DNA of 18,964 nt from DASZMX01 sp035551475 (GTDB lineage Bacteria; Verrucomicrobiota; Verrucomicrobiia; Limisphaerales; Palsa-1400). Location: the NCBI GenBank assembly GCA_035551475.1, contig DASZMX010000150.1, positions 1 to 18,964 on the forward strand, read 5' to 3'. Each line of letters begins with the position of its first letter. Position 1 is the stretch's first letter. Below the pieces are notes generated by a model. It saw only the letters and a program-made list of their open reading frames with translations, was not told the origin of the DNA and did not search any database. Below are positions 8,074-15,509 of this stretch, piece by piece. A program made the translations under genes and the position numbers.

Positions 8074-8151
8074 GCACGGACTTTTGCGACACTGTTCAAC
8101 GACCTGAAAGGGCCGGGGGCCAGTTTTCGCCTCATGGCGTCTGAGAAGTAA

Positions 8152-9987
8152 ATGCTGAATTCGAAATCATTTTTGGCGGTTGATTTTGGGGCCGGAAGTT
8201 TAAAGTTGGCGGAGTTTGAACAAAACGAAGCCGGCGGCTTGCGCCTGAAACAATACGGAGTCAAACCGCTGGGCATCGAAGGCTCGCAGGAGCAAACCCG
8301 CGAGGCCGCAATCTTGAAGGGCTTGCAAGAGCTGTTGTCGGAAAAGACGTACAGCTCCAAGCAAATCAATGTGTGCGCGCCGGGCTTTCATGTCTTTTCC
8401 AAATTCGTCAAGCTGCCGCCCGTGGACACCTCCAAGGTGACGCAAATCATCCGCTACGAGGCGCAGCAAAACGTGCCCTTCCCGCTCGACGAAGTGGTGT
8501 GGGACTACCAAATTCTCGGCGCTTCCGCCACCAACGAGCTGGAAGTTTTATTGGTCGCCGTCAAAACGGAAATCATCGAAGGATTATTCCGGGTGGCGGA
8601 GGGCGCGGGGCTGAAACTGAAATTGGTGGACGTTTCCCAGGCGGCCTTGTGCAACGCTTTCCGGTATAATTATGGCGAGCAAGAGGGTTGCACGATGTTG
8701 TTGGACATCGGCGCCAAGACCAGCAATCTGCTCTTCTTCGAAAAAGGCAAAGTTTTTTCCCGCAGCATTAATATTGGCTCCAATTCCATCACGCAGGATT
8801 TCGCCAATGAAGCCAAGCTGAAGTTTCCCGAAGCGGAAGCGATCAAGATCGAAAAAGGCTCCGTCAGTTTGGGCGGCGCGTATGAAGATCCCGAGGATCC
8901 CCAGGCCGCGGCCATTTCCAAGATCGCGCGGCAGGTGATGACCAAGCTGCACATCCAGATCAACCAAACCATCCAGTTCTTCCGCGGTCAGCAGGGCGGT
9001 TCGGCGCCGCAGCGTTTGTTCCTGTCCGGCGGCGCTTCGATTCTTCCTTACACCGCGCAATTCTTCGCGGAAAAGCTCAATGTGCCGGTGGATTACTTCA
9101 ATCCGTTCCGCAGCATCGAGTTGGACGCTTCGCTTGACTTGGAGAATCTTTCCAAATTCGCCCACTCTTTTGGCGAAGTCGTGGGGCTTGGCCTGCGCGA
9201 TCTCGCGCACTGCCCGGTTGAGCTGAACCTGATGCCGAAAAGCTCCATCGAGCGGCAGGAGTTCGCCCAGAAAAAGCTTTTCCTTGTCGCCTCCGTTTTT
9301 GCCATCGCCCTCGGCGTTTTCTTCGCCTACAAAGTCGAGACCCGCATCGGCGACCTGTGGCGCGGCAAGACCGACGAAATTTCACAGCCGCTGGCCAAGT
9401 TAAAGGATGCGGACGCCAAATTGACGGCGGCGATCAGCACGCGTGACAGCCAGGCCCGGCAGATCGAGCAAATGCGGGATGTGGCGGAAGACCGATTTTA
9501 TTGGATGACGGTTTTGTCCGACCTGCGCACCGCCTTAATGCGCGCCGAAGGCGCGGCCAAGACCAACCTTTACACTCCCGATAATAAAGGATCGAACACC
9601 GATGTCGGGGTGTGGGTGCAGACATTTTCACCCGTGATGCCGGGCGGCGTCACCTTTGCCGGCGGCGGCGAGGGCGGGGGCGCGATGATGGGCGCGGAGC
9701 CGGCGCGCGCCAGCCGTTTTGCGCGCGGCGGCCCGATGGCGATGGCGCCCGTGGCGGCGGCTCCGGTGGCGGCGGGTCAGATTGAAGCGATCAACCTGAT
9801 TTTTATGGGATTGCATCGCAGCCCCACGGCGGACGCCGACCTGGCGTTCACCGTGCAGCAATTCGTCACCAATGTTCCTTCCTTTACCAATGCGATCCTA
9901 TCACCTGACATTCGTCCCACCGGGGACGACAGCAACACGTTCACCTTCTCGATGACAGCCCAACTCAAGCGCCCCTTGAAACTCTGA
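8152..9987 (+). CDS. pilM: PilM-like actin-fold ATPase with membrane anchor and periplasmic region (Amuc_1101 family)
   Basis: This 611-residue protein combines a cytoplasmic PilM/FtsA-like actin-fold domain with a membrane-anchored tail. The nucleotide-binding motifs are in place: FLAVDFGAGSLK (Asp11, phosphate 1), MLLDIGAKTSNLLFF (Asp185, phosphate 2) and RLFLSGGASILPY (residues 288-300, adenosine region). A single transmembrane helix follows at about 376-394 (LFLVASVFAIALGVFFAY), then a polar, probably helical stretch. After a Gly/Ala/Met/Pro-rich segment (498-542), a short beta-rich end contains IEAINLIFMGLH. Classical PilM has about 350 residues and no such helix, so the layout resembles PilM fused to PilN, or GspL of type II secretion. 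It would link cytoplasmic assembly motors to the periplasmic alignment complex. It opens the operon and ends 2 bases before the Amuc_1100-like gene. GAGAAG just before the ATG is a weak ribosome-binding site. Confidence 0.9.
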   Translation: MLNSKSFLAVDFGAGSLKLAEFEQNEAGGLRLKQYGVKPLGIEGSQEQTREAAILKGLQELLSEKTYSSKQINVCAPGFHVFSKFVKLPPVDTSKVTQIIRYEAQQNVPFPLDEVVWDYQILGASATNELEVLLVAVKTEIIEGLFRVAEGAGLKLKLVDVSQAALCNAFRYNYGEQEGCTMLLDIGAKTSNLLFFEKGKVFSRSINIGSNSITQDFANEAKLKFPEAEAIKIEKGSVSLGGAYEDPEDPQAAAISKIARQVMTKLHIQINQTIQFFRGQQGGSAPQRLFLSGGASILPYTAQFFAEKLNVPVDYFNPFRSIELDASLDLENLSKFAHSFGEVVGLGLRDLAHCPVELNLMPKSSIERQEFAQKKLFLVASVFAIALGVFFAYKVETRIGDLWRGKTDEISQPLAKLKDADAKLTAAISTRDSQARQIEQMRDVAEDRFYWMTVLSDLRTALMRAEGAAKTNLYTPDNKGSNTDVGVWVQTFSPVMPGGVTFAGGGEGGGAMMGAEPARASRFARGGPMAMAPVAAAPVAAGQIEAINLIFMGLHRSPTADADLAFTVQQFVTNVPSFTNAILSPDIRPTGDDSNTFTFSMTAQLKRPLKL

Positions 9988-9989
9988 GC

Positions 9990-10973
9990 ATGGCCTGGAT
10001 CAAACGTAATTTAATTTTCGTCATCACGATGGCCGTGGGGGTGATCCTCATTGGCGTCGCGGGATATTTTGTTTACACCGCCATCGGCGCCAATGCCGAC
10101 GCCCGGGACCAATACAACGGCGCCGTCGGCGAATTGTCCCAGTTGCAGGACAAGAAGCCCCATCCTTCCACGGAGAATATTCAGGTCGTGACCGATGATT
10201 CCAAGCGCGTGGCCACGATGGCGACAAATTTTGGCAAGGCGTTCGTCAACTTCCCCACGCCGCCGCCCGTCGAGCCGCGCGAATTCAAAAAATTCCTGAC
10301 CATTACGCTCAACCAGTTTCGCGCCGGCGCCACCAACGCCAATGTGGAATTGGCGGACCCGGAATATGCGTTTTCCTTTTCCGCCGAGACCAGCCGTTTG
10401 ACTTTTCCCGAAGCCAGCTTTGGCCCGTGGATGGAGCAATTGGAGGAAATCAAAGCTATTCTTGACATCCTCTACGCGGCCAAGATCAATTCTCTCGATG
10501 GCCTGCAACGCTGCCCCGCCCCGAGCGAAGACCCCAGCGGCGCGGATTTTCTGGCCAGCGCCGTCACTTCCAACCAGGTCTCCATCATTGCGCCCTACAA
10601 AATTTCGTTCCGCGGTTTCAGCGAGGAAATTGCCAATGTCCTGAAGGGTTTCGCCTCGTCGAGCCATTGCTTTTTGATCAAGGATCTCGAGGTGGCGCCT
10701 TCCAAGGGCATGCCCGCAGGCGGCGGGGTGACCGGCGGCGGCTTCATGCCGATGGCGCCGGCTTATTCGCCGATGCCGTTTCAAGCCGGGCCGTCTTATC
10801 CCGGGCGCCGCGGCGGCCGTTATTCGCCCGAGCCGATGCCGGTCATGCCGCAAGCCCCGACGGCGGCGGCTGTGCCGGCGGCGCCGACCGCGCCGGTGAC
10901 CATTCTCAAGCCGATGCCGTTGTTTGTGACCATGGTGGTCGATGTGGTTAAGCTCAAGAATCCCCAGCGCTGA
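9990..10973 (+). CDS. Amuc_1100-family pilus-like inner-membrane protein (PilO/GspM-like)
   Basis: This 327-residue bitopic protein has one transmembrane helix near the N-terminus (LIFVITMAVGVILIGVAGYF, about residues 8-27). A coiled-coil-like stretch rich in polar residues follows, then a periplasmic alpha/beta region (about 90-238). That layout and its place after pilM match the Amuc_1100 family, whose Akkermansia member was studied as a host-interacting protein and structurally resembles PilO/GspL-type ferredoxin-like domains. Residues 240-305 are an unusual Gly/Met/Pro/Ala-rich linker (for example GGGFMPMAPAYSPMPFQAGP) before a final strand (LFVTMVVDVVKLK). It probably forms the periplasmic alignment complex with its neighbours. 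Its stop overlaps the next start as TGATG. Family membership is inferred from size, topology and gene order, not from an alignment. Confidence 0.83.
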   Translation: MAWIKRNLIFVITMAVGVILIGVAGYFVYTAIGANADARDQYNGAVGELSQLQDKKPHPSTENIQVVTDDSKRVATMATNFGKAFVNFPTPPPVEPREFKKFLTITLNQFRAGATNANVELADPEYAFSFSAETSRLTFPEASFGPWMEQLEEIKAILDILYAAKINSLDGLQRCPAPSEDPSGADFLASAVTSNQVSIIAPYKISFRGFSEEIANVLKGFASSSHCFLIKDLEVAPSKGMPAGGGVTGGGFMPMAPAYSPMPFQAGPSYPGRRGGRYSPEPMPVMPQAPTAAAVPAAPTAPVTILKPMPLFVTMVVDVVKLKNPQR

Positions 10974-11764
10974 TGCAACGAGTTCTAGAATTCCTGAAGC
11001 GGCACTACGAGAAAATCATCCTCGGGCTGGCGCTCATGTGCCTGGCGGCGGCGGGCGTGCTGCTGCCCAAGCAAGTGGAAGATGTCAAAGCCCAGATCAG
11101 CGCCCCGCCCGCGCCCGCCGGCGCCCATGAACCGCCGATGACGCCGTTGAATGTCGCGCCGTTGATTGCGGCCATGCAACGCGTGACCAATCCTCCGCCC
11201 CTGGTGTTGAGCGGCGATCATAATTTGTTCAATCCCGTGGTGTGGAAGCGCAAGTCCAATGGGGATTTTCTGAAGATTCTCAAGACCGGCGCGGACGCCT
11301 TGACTGTCACCAATATCGTCACGCTTTATCAGCGCATCGGCCTCGATCATCCCAGCGGCGGCGGCTTTTATATGTTTGTCCAGACCCAGTCCGGCAAAAA
11401 GGCGGTCGAATACGTCAAGCTGAACGAAAAATCCAAATCCGGCCTGTATATCGTCCGCGCCATTAAAGGGACGGCGGAGGATCCGTCGCAATTGCAATTG
11501 GAAATCCTTGAAACGGGGGAGAAAGTATGGATAACTCCCAAAGCCCCGTTCGAACGCCCTGATGCGCATGTCGCTGATTTGCGGTACGATCCGGAGGCGC
11601 TGAATTTGCCAAAGAAAAAAGTCAACGACACGTTCACGCTCGACGGCGAGCAGTATAAAATTGTTGCCATCACCAACGGCGCCGTTACAGTGCAACAGTC
11701 AACAACAACCAAGCAGACGACAATCCCTTGGTCTGGCAATTCCGGTTCCGAATCACGGCCATAA
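10973..11764 (+). CDS. Amuc_1099-family pilus-like inner-membrane protein (PilP/GspC-like)
   Basis: This 263-residue protein has a short basic N-terminus, one transmembrane helix (IILGLALMCLAAAGVLLP, about 15-32) and a Pro/Ala-rich linker. Two beta-rich periplasmic segments follow. The first begins GDHNLFNPVVWKRK, similar in style to the start of PilP/GspC homology regions. The last (DTFTLDGEQYKIVAITNGAVTVQQ) looks like a small beta-barrel of the kind that docks to secretin N-domains. Its likely role is to link the inner-membrane PilM/Amuc_1100-like complex to the secretin encoded next. It overlaps the previous gene by one base and is followed by a 31-nt gap that holds the secretin ribosome-binding site. 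Family assignment rests mainly on synteny and topology. Confidence 0.8.
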   Translation: MQRVLEFLKRHYEKIILGLALMCLAAAGVLLPKQVEDVKAQISAPPAPAGAHEPPMTPLNVAPLIAAMQRVTNPPPLVLSGDHNLFNPVVWKRKSNGDFLKILKTGADALTVTNIVTLYQRIGLDHPSGGGFYMFVQTQSGKKAVEYVKLNEKSKSGLYIVRAIKGTAEDPSQLQLEILETGEKVWITPKAPFERPDAHVADLRYDPEALNLPKKKVNDTFTLDGEQYKIVAITNGAVTVQQSTTTKQTTIPWSGNSGSESRP

Positions 11765-11777
11765 ACTATCAGTCACT

Positions 11778-11788
11778 AGAGAGAGAGA
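11778..11788 (+). promoter_or_regulatory. Purine-rich ribosome-binding site of the secretin gene
   Basis: AGAGAGAGAGA ends 7 bases before the ATG at 11796. It is the clearest Shine-Dalgarno-like element in the window and decides the secretin start. A longer reading frame reaches back to 11661, but that part overlaps the previous gene and encodes no signal peptide, whereas the ATG at 11796 is followed immediately by one. Confidence 0.65.
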
Positions 11789-11795
11789 CATTATC

Positions 11796-14534
11796 ATGAC
11801 CTCAGCCGCTAAAATCACGCTTAGTTTGGTCTTTTGTGCCGCGGTCTCCTTGTCCGCGCAAATGGTCACCCCGCCCGATGCCGTCCAATTGGCGGGCGAA
11901 GAGGCGGTGCGCCGCCAGGAAAAGACCATGGAGCTGCACCTGAAGCTTGACCAGGCGGCCGAAGCGCAGAAGAAAAATCAACTGGTGGAAGCCGCGCAGC
12001 TTTATCAGGAAGCCGTGGCCCTGAGCCCGGAAGCGCAGATCGGCAACCCGGCGGTTGAGCTGCAGAAACAGCAGGCCCGCGCCGGCCTCTCGGCCGTCCG
12101 CATTCGCCTGGCCCGCCAGGCCCTTTCCGCAGGGGACATGGCGGCGGCGGAAGACCAGGTCAACACCGCGCTCAAGGCTGACCCCGCCAATCCCGAGGTG
12201 CAAAAGCTCAAGGCCGAAGTGGACCACATGGTTGTCGAACAGCGCGGCCGCGTGCCGAGCCCGAACCTCGTCAAAACGATTCCCGCCTACGAAAAACAAA
12301 AGATCGAAATCGGCACCATGATTCAGAACGCCAAGCTGCTCTATGAAATGGAGCGTTGGGACGAGGCGGAAATCGTGCTGAAGAATGTTTTGAAGCAGGA
12401 TCCCTCGAACAAAACCGCCGCCTATTATTTTGACCTGATCAAGGAAGCTCGTTTCGCCGCCAAATCCCGCGCGCGCGAGGCTGTCAACAAATCCGGCATT
12501 CTGGCCGTCGAAAACGCCTGGATTCCTTCGGCCCGCCAGGACGCGCTGCCCGTGCCCAACCCGAACGCGCAAACCAACCTGGTTTTCACCTCCAGCGGAC
12601 GCCAAGGCATCCTGGGCAAACTCGATCGCATTCATATCAATGAAGTTTCCTACGACCTTCCCCTCACCGAAGTGTTGAAGGCGCTGAGCAACGAAGCGTT
12701 GAAGCGCGATCCGGACGGCGAAGGCATCAACTTCATGATCAATTCCCACGCCATCAGCACCGGGACATTGATCGCTCCGTCCGATCTCAGCGGCGGACCC
12801 AACGGCCAGGCCGCGTTGCAGGCGGCAACCGTCACGGCGGTGGCTCCCGCTCCCGCGGTGGATATGAGCCAGGTTACGATTCGCATCAGCCCGCCTTTGC
12901 GCAATCTGCGGCTGGCGGACGTCCTGGACGCGATCACCAAAGTGGCGGACCAACCGATCACCTACACGGTGGAAGATTATGCCGTCGTGTTTGCGCCCAA
13001 GCCGCCGCAGGAAGCGGTGCTTTACACCCGCAGTTTCAAGGTTGATCCCAACACGTTCGTGCAAGGCTTGCAAAACGTCACCGGCGAAATCCTCAACTTC
13101 GGCACCACCCAGGCGGGAACGGGCGGCGGTGGCGGTGGCGGCGGCGGCGGCGGTGGCGGCGGCAACGGCAACACCACGGGCGTCACCATTCCTGAAGTCC
13201 AGATTTCTCCGACGCAGCAGGCCGGCCAGCAAGGCGGCGGTGGCGGTTCGGCTGGTTTGACCGGCGGCGGCACGCAGATCGGTCTGCGCTTCGTCACCAT
13301 CACGAACAACACCGAGCAGTTGAATGATTTGGTGCGCCAATATTTCACCGCGGCGGGCGTCAATCTTAGTGAACCCGGCAAAAGCGTGTTCTTCAACGAC
13401 CGCAATGGTTTGTTGATGGTGCGCGCCGCTTCCGAAGATTTGGAAATCATCGCCGAGGCCATCGAGACTTTGAATCAAGCCCCCGTGCAACTCACCATCG
13501 AAGCGAAATTCGCTTCCCTCTCGCAACAGGACACCCGCGCTCTCGGTTTTAATTGGCTGCTCGGAAATACCTTGTTCAACAATGGCGCCATTGGGGTGCA
13601 GGGCGGCACGGCTCCCTCCTACCAAAATGCGACAGGCTCGGCGGCCAATCCCAGCGGCATATTCCCCGGCCCGGGCGGCGTCGGCACGATCGCACCGGTT
13701 GGCAGCTCGACGGGCGGCACGGATAATAATATCACCTCCGGCCTGCGCCAGGTGTATGGCCCGCTCAACAGCCAAAGCACGACCCCGACCGTGGCGACCA
13801 TCACCGGCATCATGACCGACCCGCAATTCCGCGTGGCGATCAATGCCATCGAGCAACGCACGGGCGTTGATGTGCTGTCCGCGCCGAAAGTCACCACCTT
13901 GAGCGGACGCCAGGCCCACATGGCCGCGCAGGACATTCAAGCCATTGTTACGGGCGTCAACATTCAAACCACGGCGGCCACCGGCGGCAGCACGCTGACA
14001 GGCGTGGGCGGCGGCGTGGCGGTTCCGACCATCAATTACACGCTCAACTCGCTGGCCTTCGGCCCGACGCTGGACGTCATGCCCACCGTCTCGGCTGACG
14101 GTTATTCCATTCAAATGGTTTTGATTCCAGTTTACACGGAGTTCGTTGGTTACGATAACCCCGGCCAATTCACGCCCACCGCCGTCGGCGCGGCGGGCAG
14201 CACGATTGGCATTCCGTTGACTGCCACGCTGCCGCTCCCGCACTTGCGCGTGCGCGAAGTGGTCACGACCTGCAACGTCTGGGACGGCCAGACGGTGGTC
14301 CTCGGCGGGTTGATCGCCGAAAATATCACCAAGGTCAAAGACAAGGTTCCGGTCTTGGGCGACTTGCCTTTGTTCGGACGTTTGTTCCAAAGCCAGTCCT
14401 CGGACAGCACCAAGCAGAACCTGCTGGTGTTTGTCACCCCCACGCTCATCGATCCGGCGGGAAATCGTCTGCATTCGGACGACGACATGCCGTATGCGCG
14501 CACCACGGTCCCGCCGCAACCCGCCGCGCAATGA
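11796..14534 (+). CDS. Outer-membrane secretin, PilQ/GspD type (Amuc_1098 family)
   Basis: This 912-residue protein should form the multimeric outer-membrane channel of the pilus-like system. It begins with a signal peptide (AKITLSLVFCAAVSLSA). Next come TPR-like helices (about 40-230), with repeats such as NQLVEAAQLYQEAVALSP and WDEAEIVLKNVLKQDPSN. Secretin N-domains follow: one near residues 272-330 (VSYDLPLTEVLKALSNEAL) and another near 365-405 (LRLADVLDAITKVADQPITY). An insert with 14 consecutive glycines (443-456) precedes further N-domain sequence. The C-terminal secretin domain shows VLSAPKVTTLSGRQA, WDGQTVVLGGLI and the hallmark VPVLGDLPLFGRLF at 851-864, then LLVFVTPTLIDP. PilQ would be the conventional name, but the TPR-bearing architecture fits the Amuc_1098 family better. 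The next gene starts 3 nt after its stop. Confidence 0.93.
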   Translation: MTSAAKITLSLVFCAAVSLSAQMVTPPDAVQLAGEEAVRRQEKTMELHLKLDQAAEAQKKNQLVEAAQLYQEAVALSPEAQIGNPAVELQKQQARAGLSAVRIRLARQALSAGDMAAAEDQVNTALKADPANPEVQKLKAEVDHMVVEQRGRVPSPNLVKTIPAYEKQKIEIGTMIQNAKLLYEMERWDEAEIVLKNVLKQDPSNKTAAYYFDLIKEARFAAKSRAREAVNKSGILAVENAWIPSARQDALPVPNPNAQTNLVFTSSGRQGILGKLDRIHINEVSYDLPLTEVLKALSNEALKRDPDGEGINFMINSHAISTGTLIAPSDLSGGPNGQAALQAATVTAVAPAPAVDMSQVTIRISPPLRNLRLADVLDAITKVADQPITYTVEDYAVVFAPKPPQEAVLYTRSFKVDPNTFVQGLQNVTGEILNFGTTQAGTGGGGGGGGGGGGGGNGNTTGVTIPEVQISPTQQAGQQGGGGGSAGLTGGGTQIGLRFVTITNNTEQLNDLVRQYFTAAGVNLSEPGKSVFFNDRNGLLMVRAASEDLEIIAEAIETLNQAPVQLTIEAKFASLSQQDTRALGFNWLLGNTLFNNGAIGVQGGTAPSYQNATGSAANPSGIFPGPGGVGTIAPVGSSTGGTDNNITSGLRQVYGPLNSQSTTPTVATITGIMTDPQFRVAINAIEQRTGVDVLSAPKVTTLSGRQAHMAAQDIQAIVTGVNIQTTAATGGSTLTGVGGGVAVPTINYTLNSLAFGPTLDVMPTVSADGYSIQMVLIPVYTEFVGYDNPGQFTPTAVGAAGSTIGIPLTATLPLPHLRVREVVTTCNVWDGQTVVLGGLIAENITKVKDKVPVLGDLPLFGRLFQSQSSDSTKQNLLVFVTPTLIDPAGNRLHSDDDMPYARTTVPPQPAAQ
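13122..13163 (+). repeat. (GGC/GGT)14 triplet repeat coding for poly-glycine
   Basis: Fourteen consecutive glycine codons, all GGC or GGT, encode a poly-Gly run (secretin residues 443-456) between two N-domain regions. Replication slippage here would change length by whole codons without a frameshift. A second shorter Gly-rich stretch follows near 13234-13270. Confidence 0.9.
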
Positions 14535-14537
14535 GCC

Positions 14538-15509
14538 ATGGACAGGCACGCATCAGTTGAAGCCGGCAGCGGTTCGGCCCAGGCGGGCTCGACCCTCGCC
14601 CATGGCCAGCCCAAATTGCTGGTCATCGACGGCCATTGCTATGCGTACCGCGCGTTCTTTGCCATTCGCAGCCTGAGCTCGCCGACCGGCGCGGCGACCA
14701 ACGCCATTTACGGCTTCATTCGGATGCTGATGAAGATCCAGGCGCAGATCCAGCCCACGCATGTGATTGTGGTGTGGGACGGAGGTCTGGCCCAGGAACG
14801 CATGACGCTGCTGCCCGGCTACAAGGCGCAACGCGCCGAAATGCCGTCCGATCTCGAAGCGCAGCTGGATCACATTGTTGACTACTTGCGCGGGGCCAAT
14901 ATCGCTTCCTACATGAAGAATGGTTGCGAGGCCGATGATTGCATTGCCGCCATTACGGAGCGCGCCGTCGCTGCCGGCTGGGACGTGGTGATCGGCACCT
15001 CGGACAAGGATTTCATGCAGTTGGTTTCACCGCGCGTGACTCTGCTCAATCCGCACGACAAGACGGGAACGCTCGTCGGAGTGGAGCAAGTTCGCGCCAA
15101 GACGGGCGTGGAGCCCACGCAAATCGTGGACTGGCTAAGCATGATAGGCGACTCGGTGGACAACATTCCCGGTGTGCCGGGCGTTGGCCCAAAGACTGCT
15201 GCCGATTTGCTGCATCAATTTGGCTCGGTCAACGCGCTCTACGCACGCTTGGGCGAAGTTCGCTCGGAGCGGGTGCGCGGCAGCCTGGAGAAATCAGCCG
15301 AGGTGTTGCGCAGAAATCAGCGTCTCGTGCAATTGCATGTGGAAGCTGGCTGCGAGGTGCCGTTGGAGGATTTGGCCGTGCGTCCGGTGGATGGCGAGCG
15401 CTTGCGCGAGTTATTTTCGGTCTGGGGATTTAAGAGGCTGTCACAGGAGTTGGAGGAGGCCAGGATGAAGGCCGCAGACTTGTTTGTCGAACATGCTGGA
15501 GCTGCCTGA
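14538..15509 (+). CDS. Stand-alone 5'-3' exonuclease (DNA polymerase I N-terminal / FEN family)
   Basis: This 323-residue protein matches the 5' nuclease domain of DNA polymerase I without the polymerase part. Such enzymes remove 5' flaps and RNA primers using two metal ions. The acidic ligand positions appear intact: Asp31 (VIDGHCYAYRAFFA), Asp81 (VVWDGG), Glu131-Asp133-Asp134 (CEADDCIA), Asp156 and Asp158 (TSDKDFMQLVS), and Asp205 and Asp208 (IGDSVDNIPG). GYKAQR at 94-99 supplies the usual basic residues. The helix-three-turn-helix is VPGVGPKTAADLL at 213-225. A variable N-terminal extension of about 25 residues precedes the first strand, so a shorter start is possible. It sits 3 nt after the secretin stop and its own stop overlaps the next ATG (TGATG). 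An embedded nuclease is unexpected in a pilus-like operon; its role may be housekeeping or linked to DNA handling. Confidence 0.92.
   Translation: MDRHASVEAGSGSAQAGSTLAHGQPKLLVIDGHCYAYRAFFAIRSLSSPTGAATNAIYGFIRMLMKIQAQIQPTHVIVVWDGGLAQERMTLLPGYKAQRAEMPSDLEAQLDHIVDYLRGANIASYMKNGCEADDCIAAITERAVAAGWDVVIGTSDKDFMQLVSPRVTLLNPHDKTGTLVGVEQVRAKTGVEPTQIVDWLSMIGDSVDNIPGVPGVGPKTAADLLHQFGSVNALYARLGEVRSERVRGSLEKSAEVLRRNQRLVQLHVEAGCEVPLEDLAVRPVDGERLRELFSVWGFKRLSQELEEARMKAADLFVEHAGAA

Larger units (their letters stand above)
7774..8151. other. Divergent intergenic region (378 bp)
   Basis: This gap lies between two divergently transcribed genes and should hold both promoters. It contains two short perfect inverted repeats (7861-7874 and 7907-7923), a weak rightward promoter-like pair (8045-8073) and an AT-rich GATAAAAT on the minus strand near 7830-7837. 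A reading frame on the minus strand crosses it (8369-7833), but it intrudes more than 200 bases into the pilM coding sequence and has no family resemblance, so I do not call it. I see no tRNA or recognisable structured RNA. Confidence 0.6.

Noticed and set aside
7833..8369. 178-codon minus-strand frame crossing the divergent gap
   Set aside because: It overlaps more than 200 bases of the pilM start in antisense, and its translation shows no motif, signal peptide or good start context.
11661..11795. Upstream extension of the secretin frame by 45 codons
   Set aside because: The extension overlaps the end of the Amuc_1099-like gene and would bury the signal peptide; the ATG at 11796 has a purine-rich ribosome-binding site.
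11802..14549. Long open frame (915 codons) on the minus strand opposite the secretin gene
   Set aside because: The plus strand carries unmistakable secretin motifs, a signal peptide and a ribosome-binding site. The antisense frame is a by-product of GC-rich codon use and shows no family resemblance.
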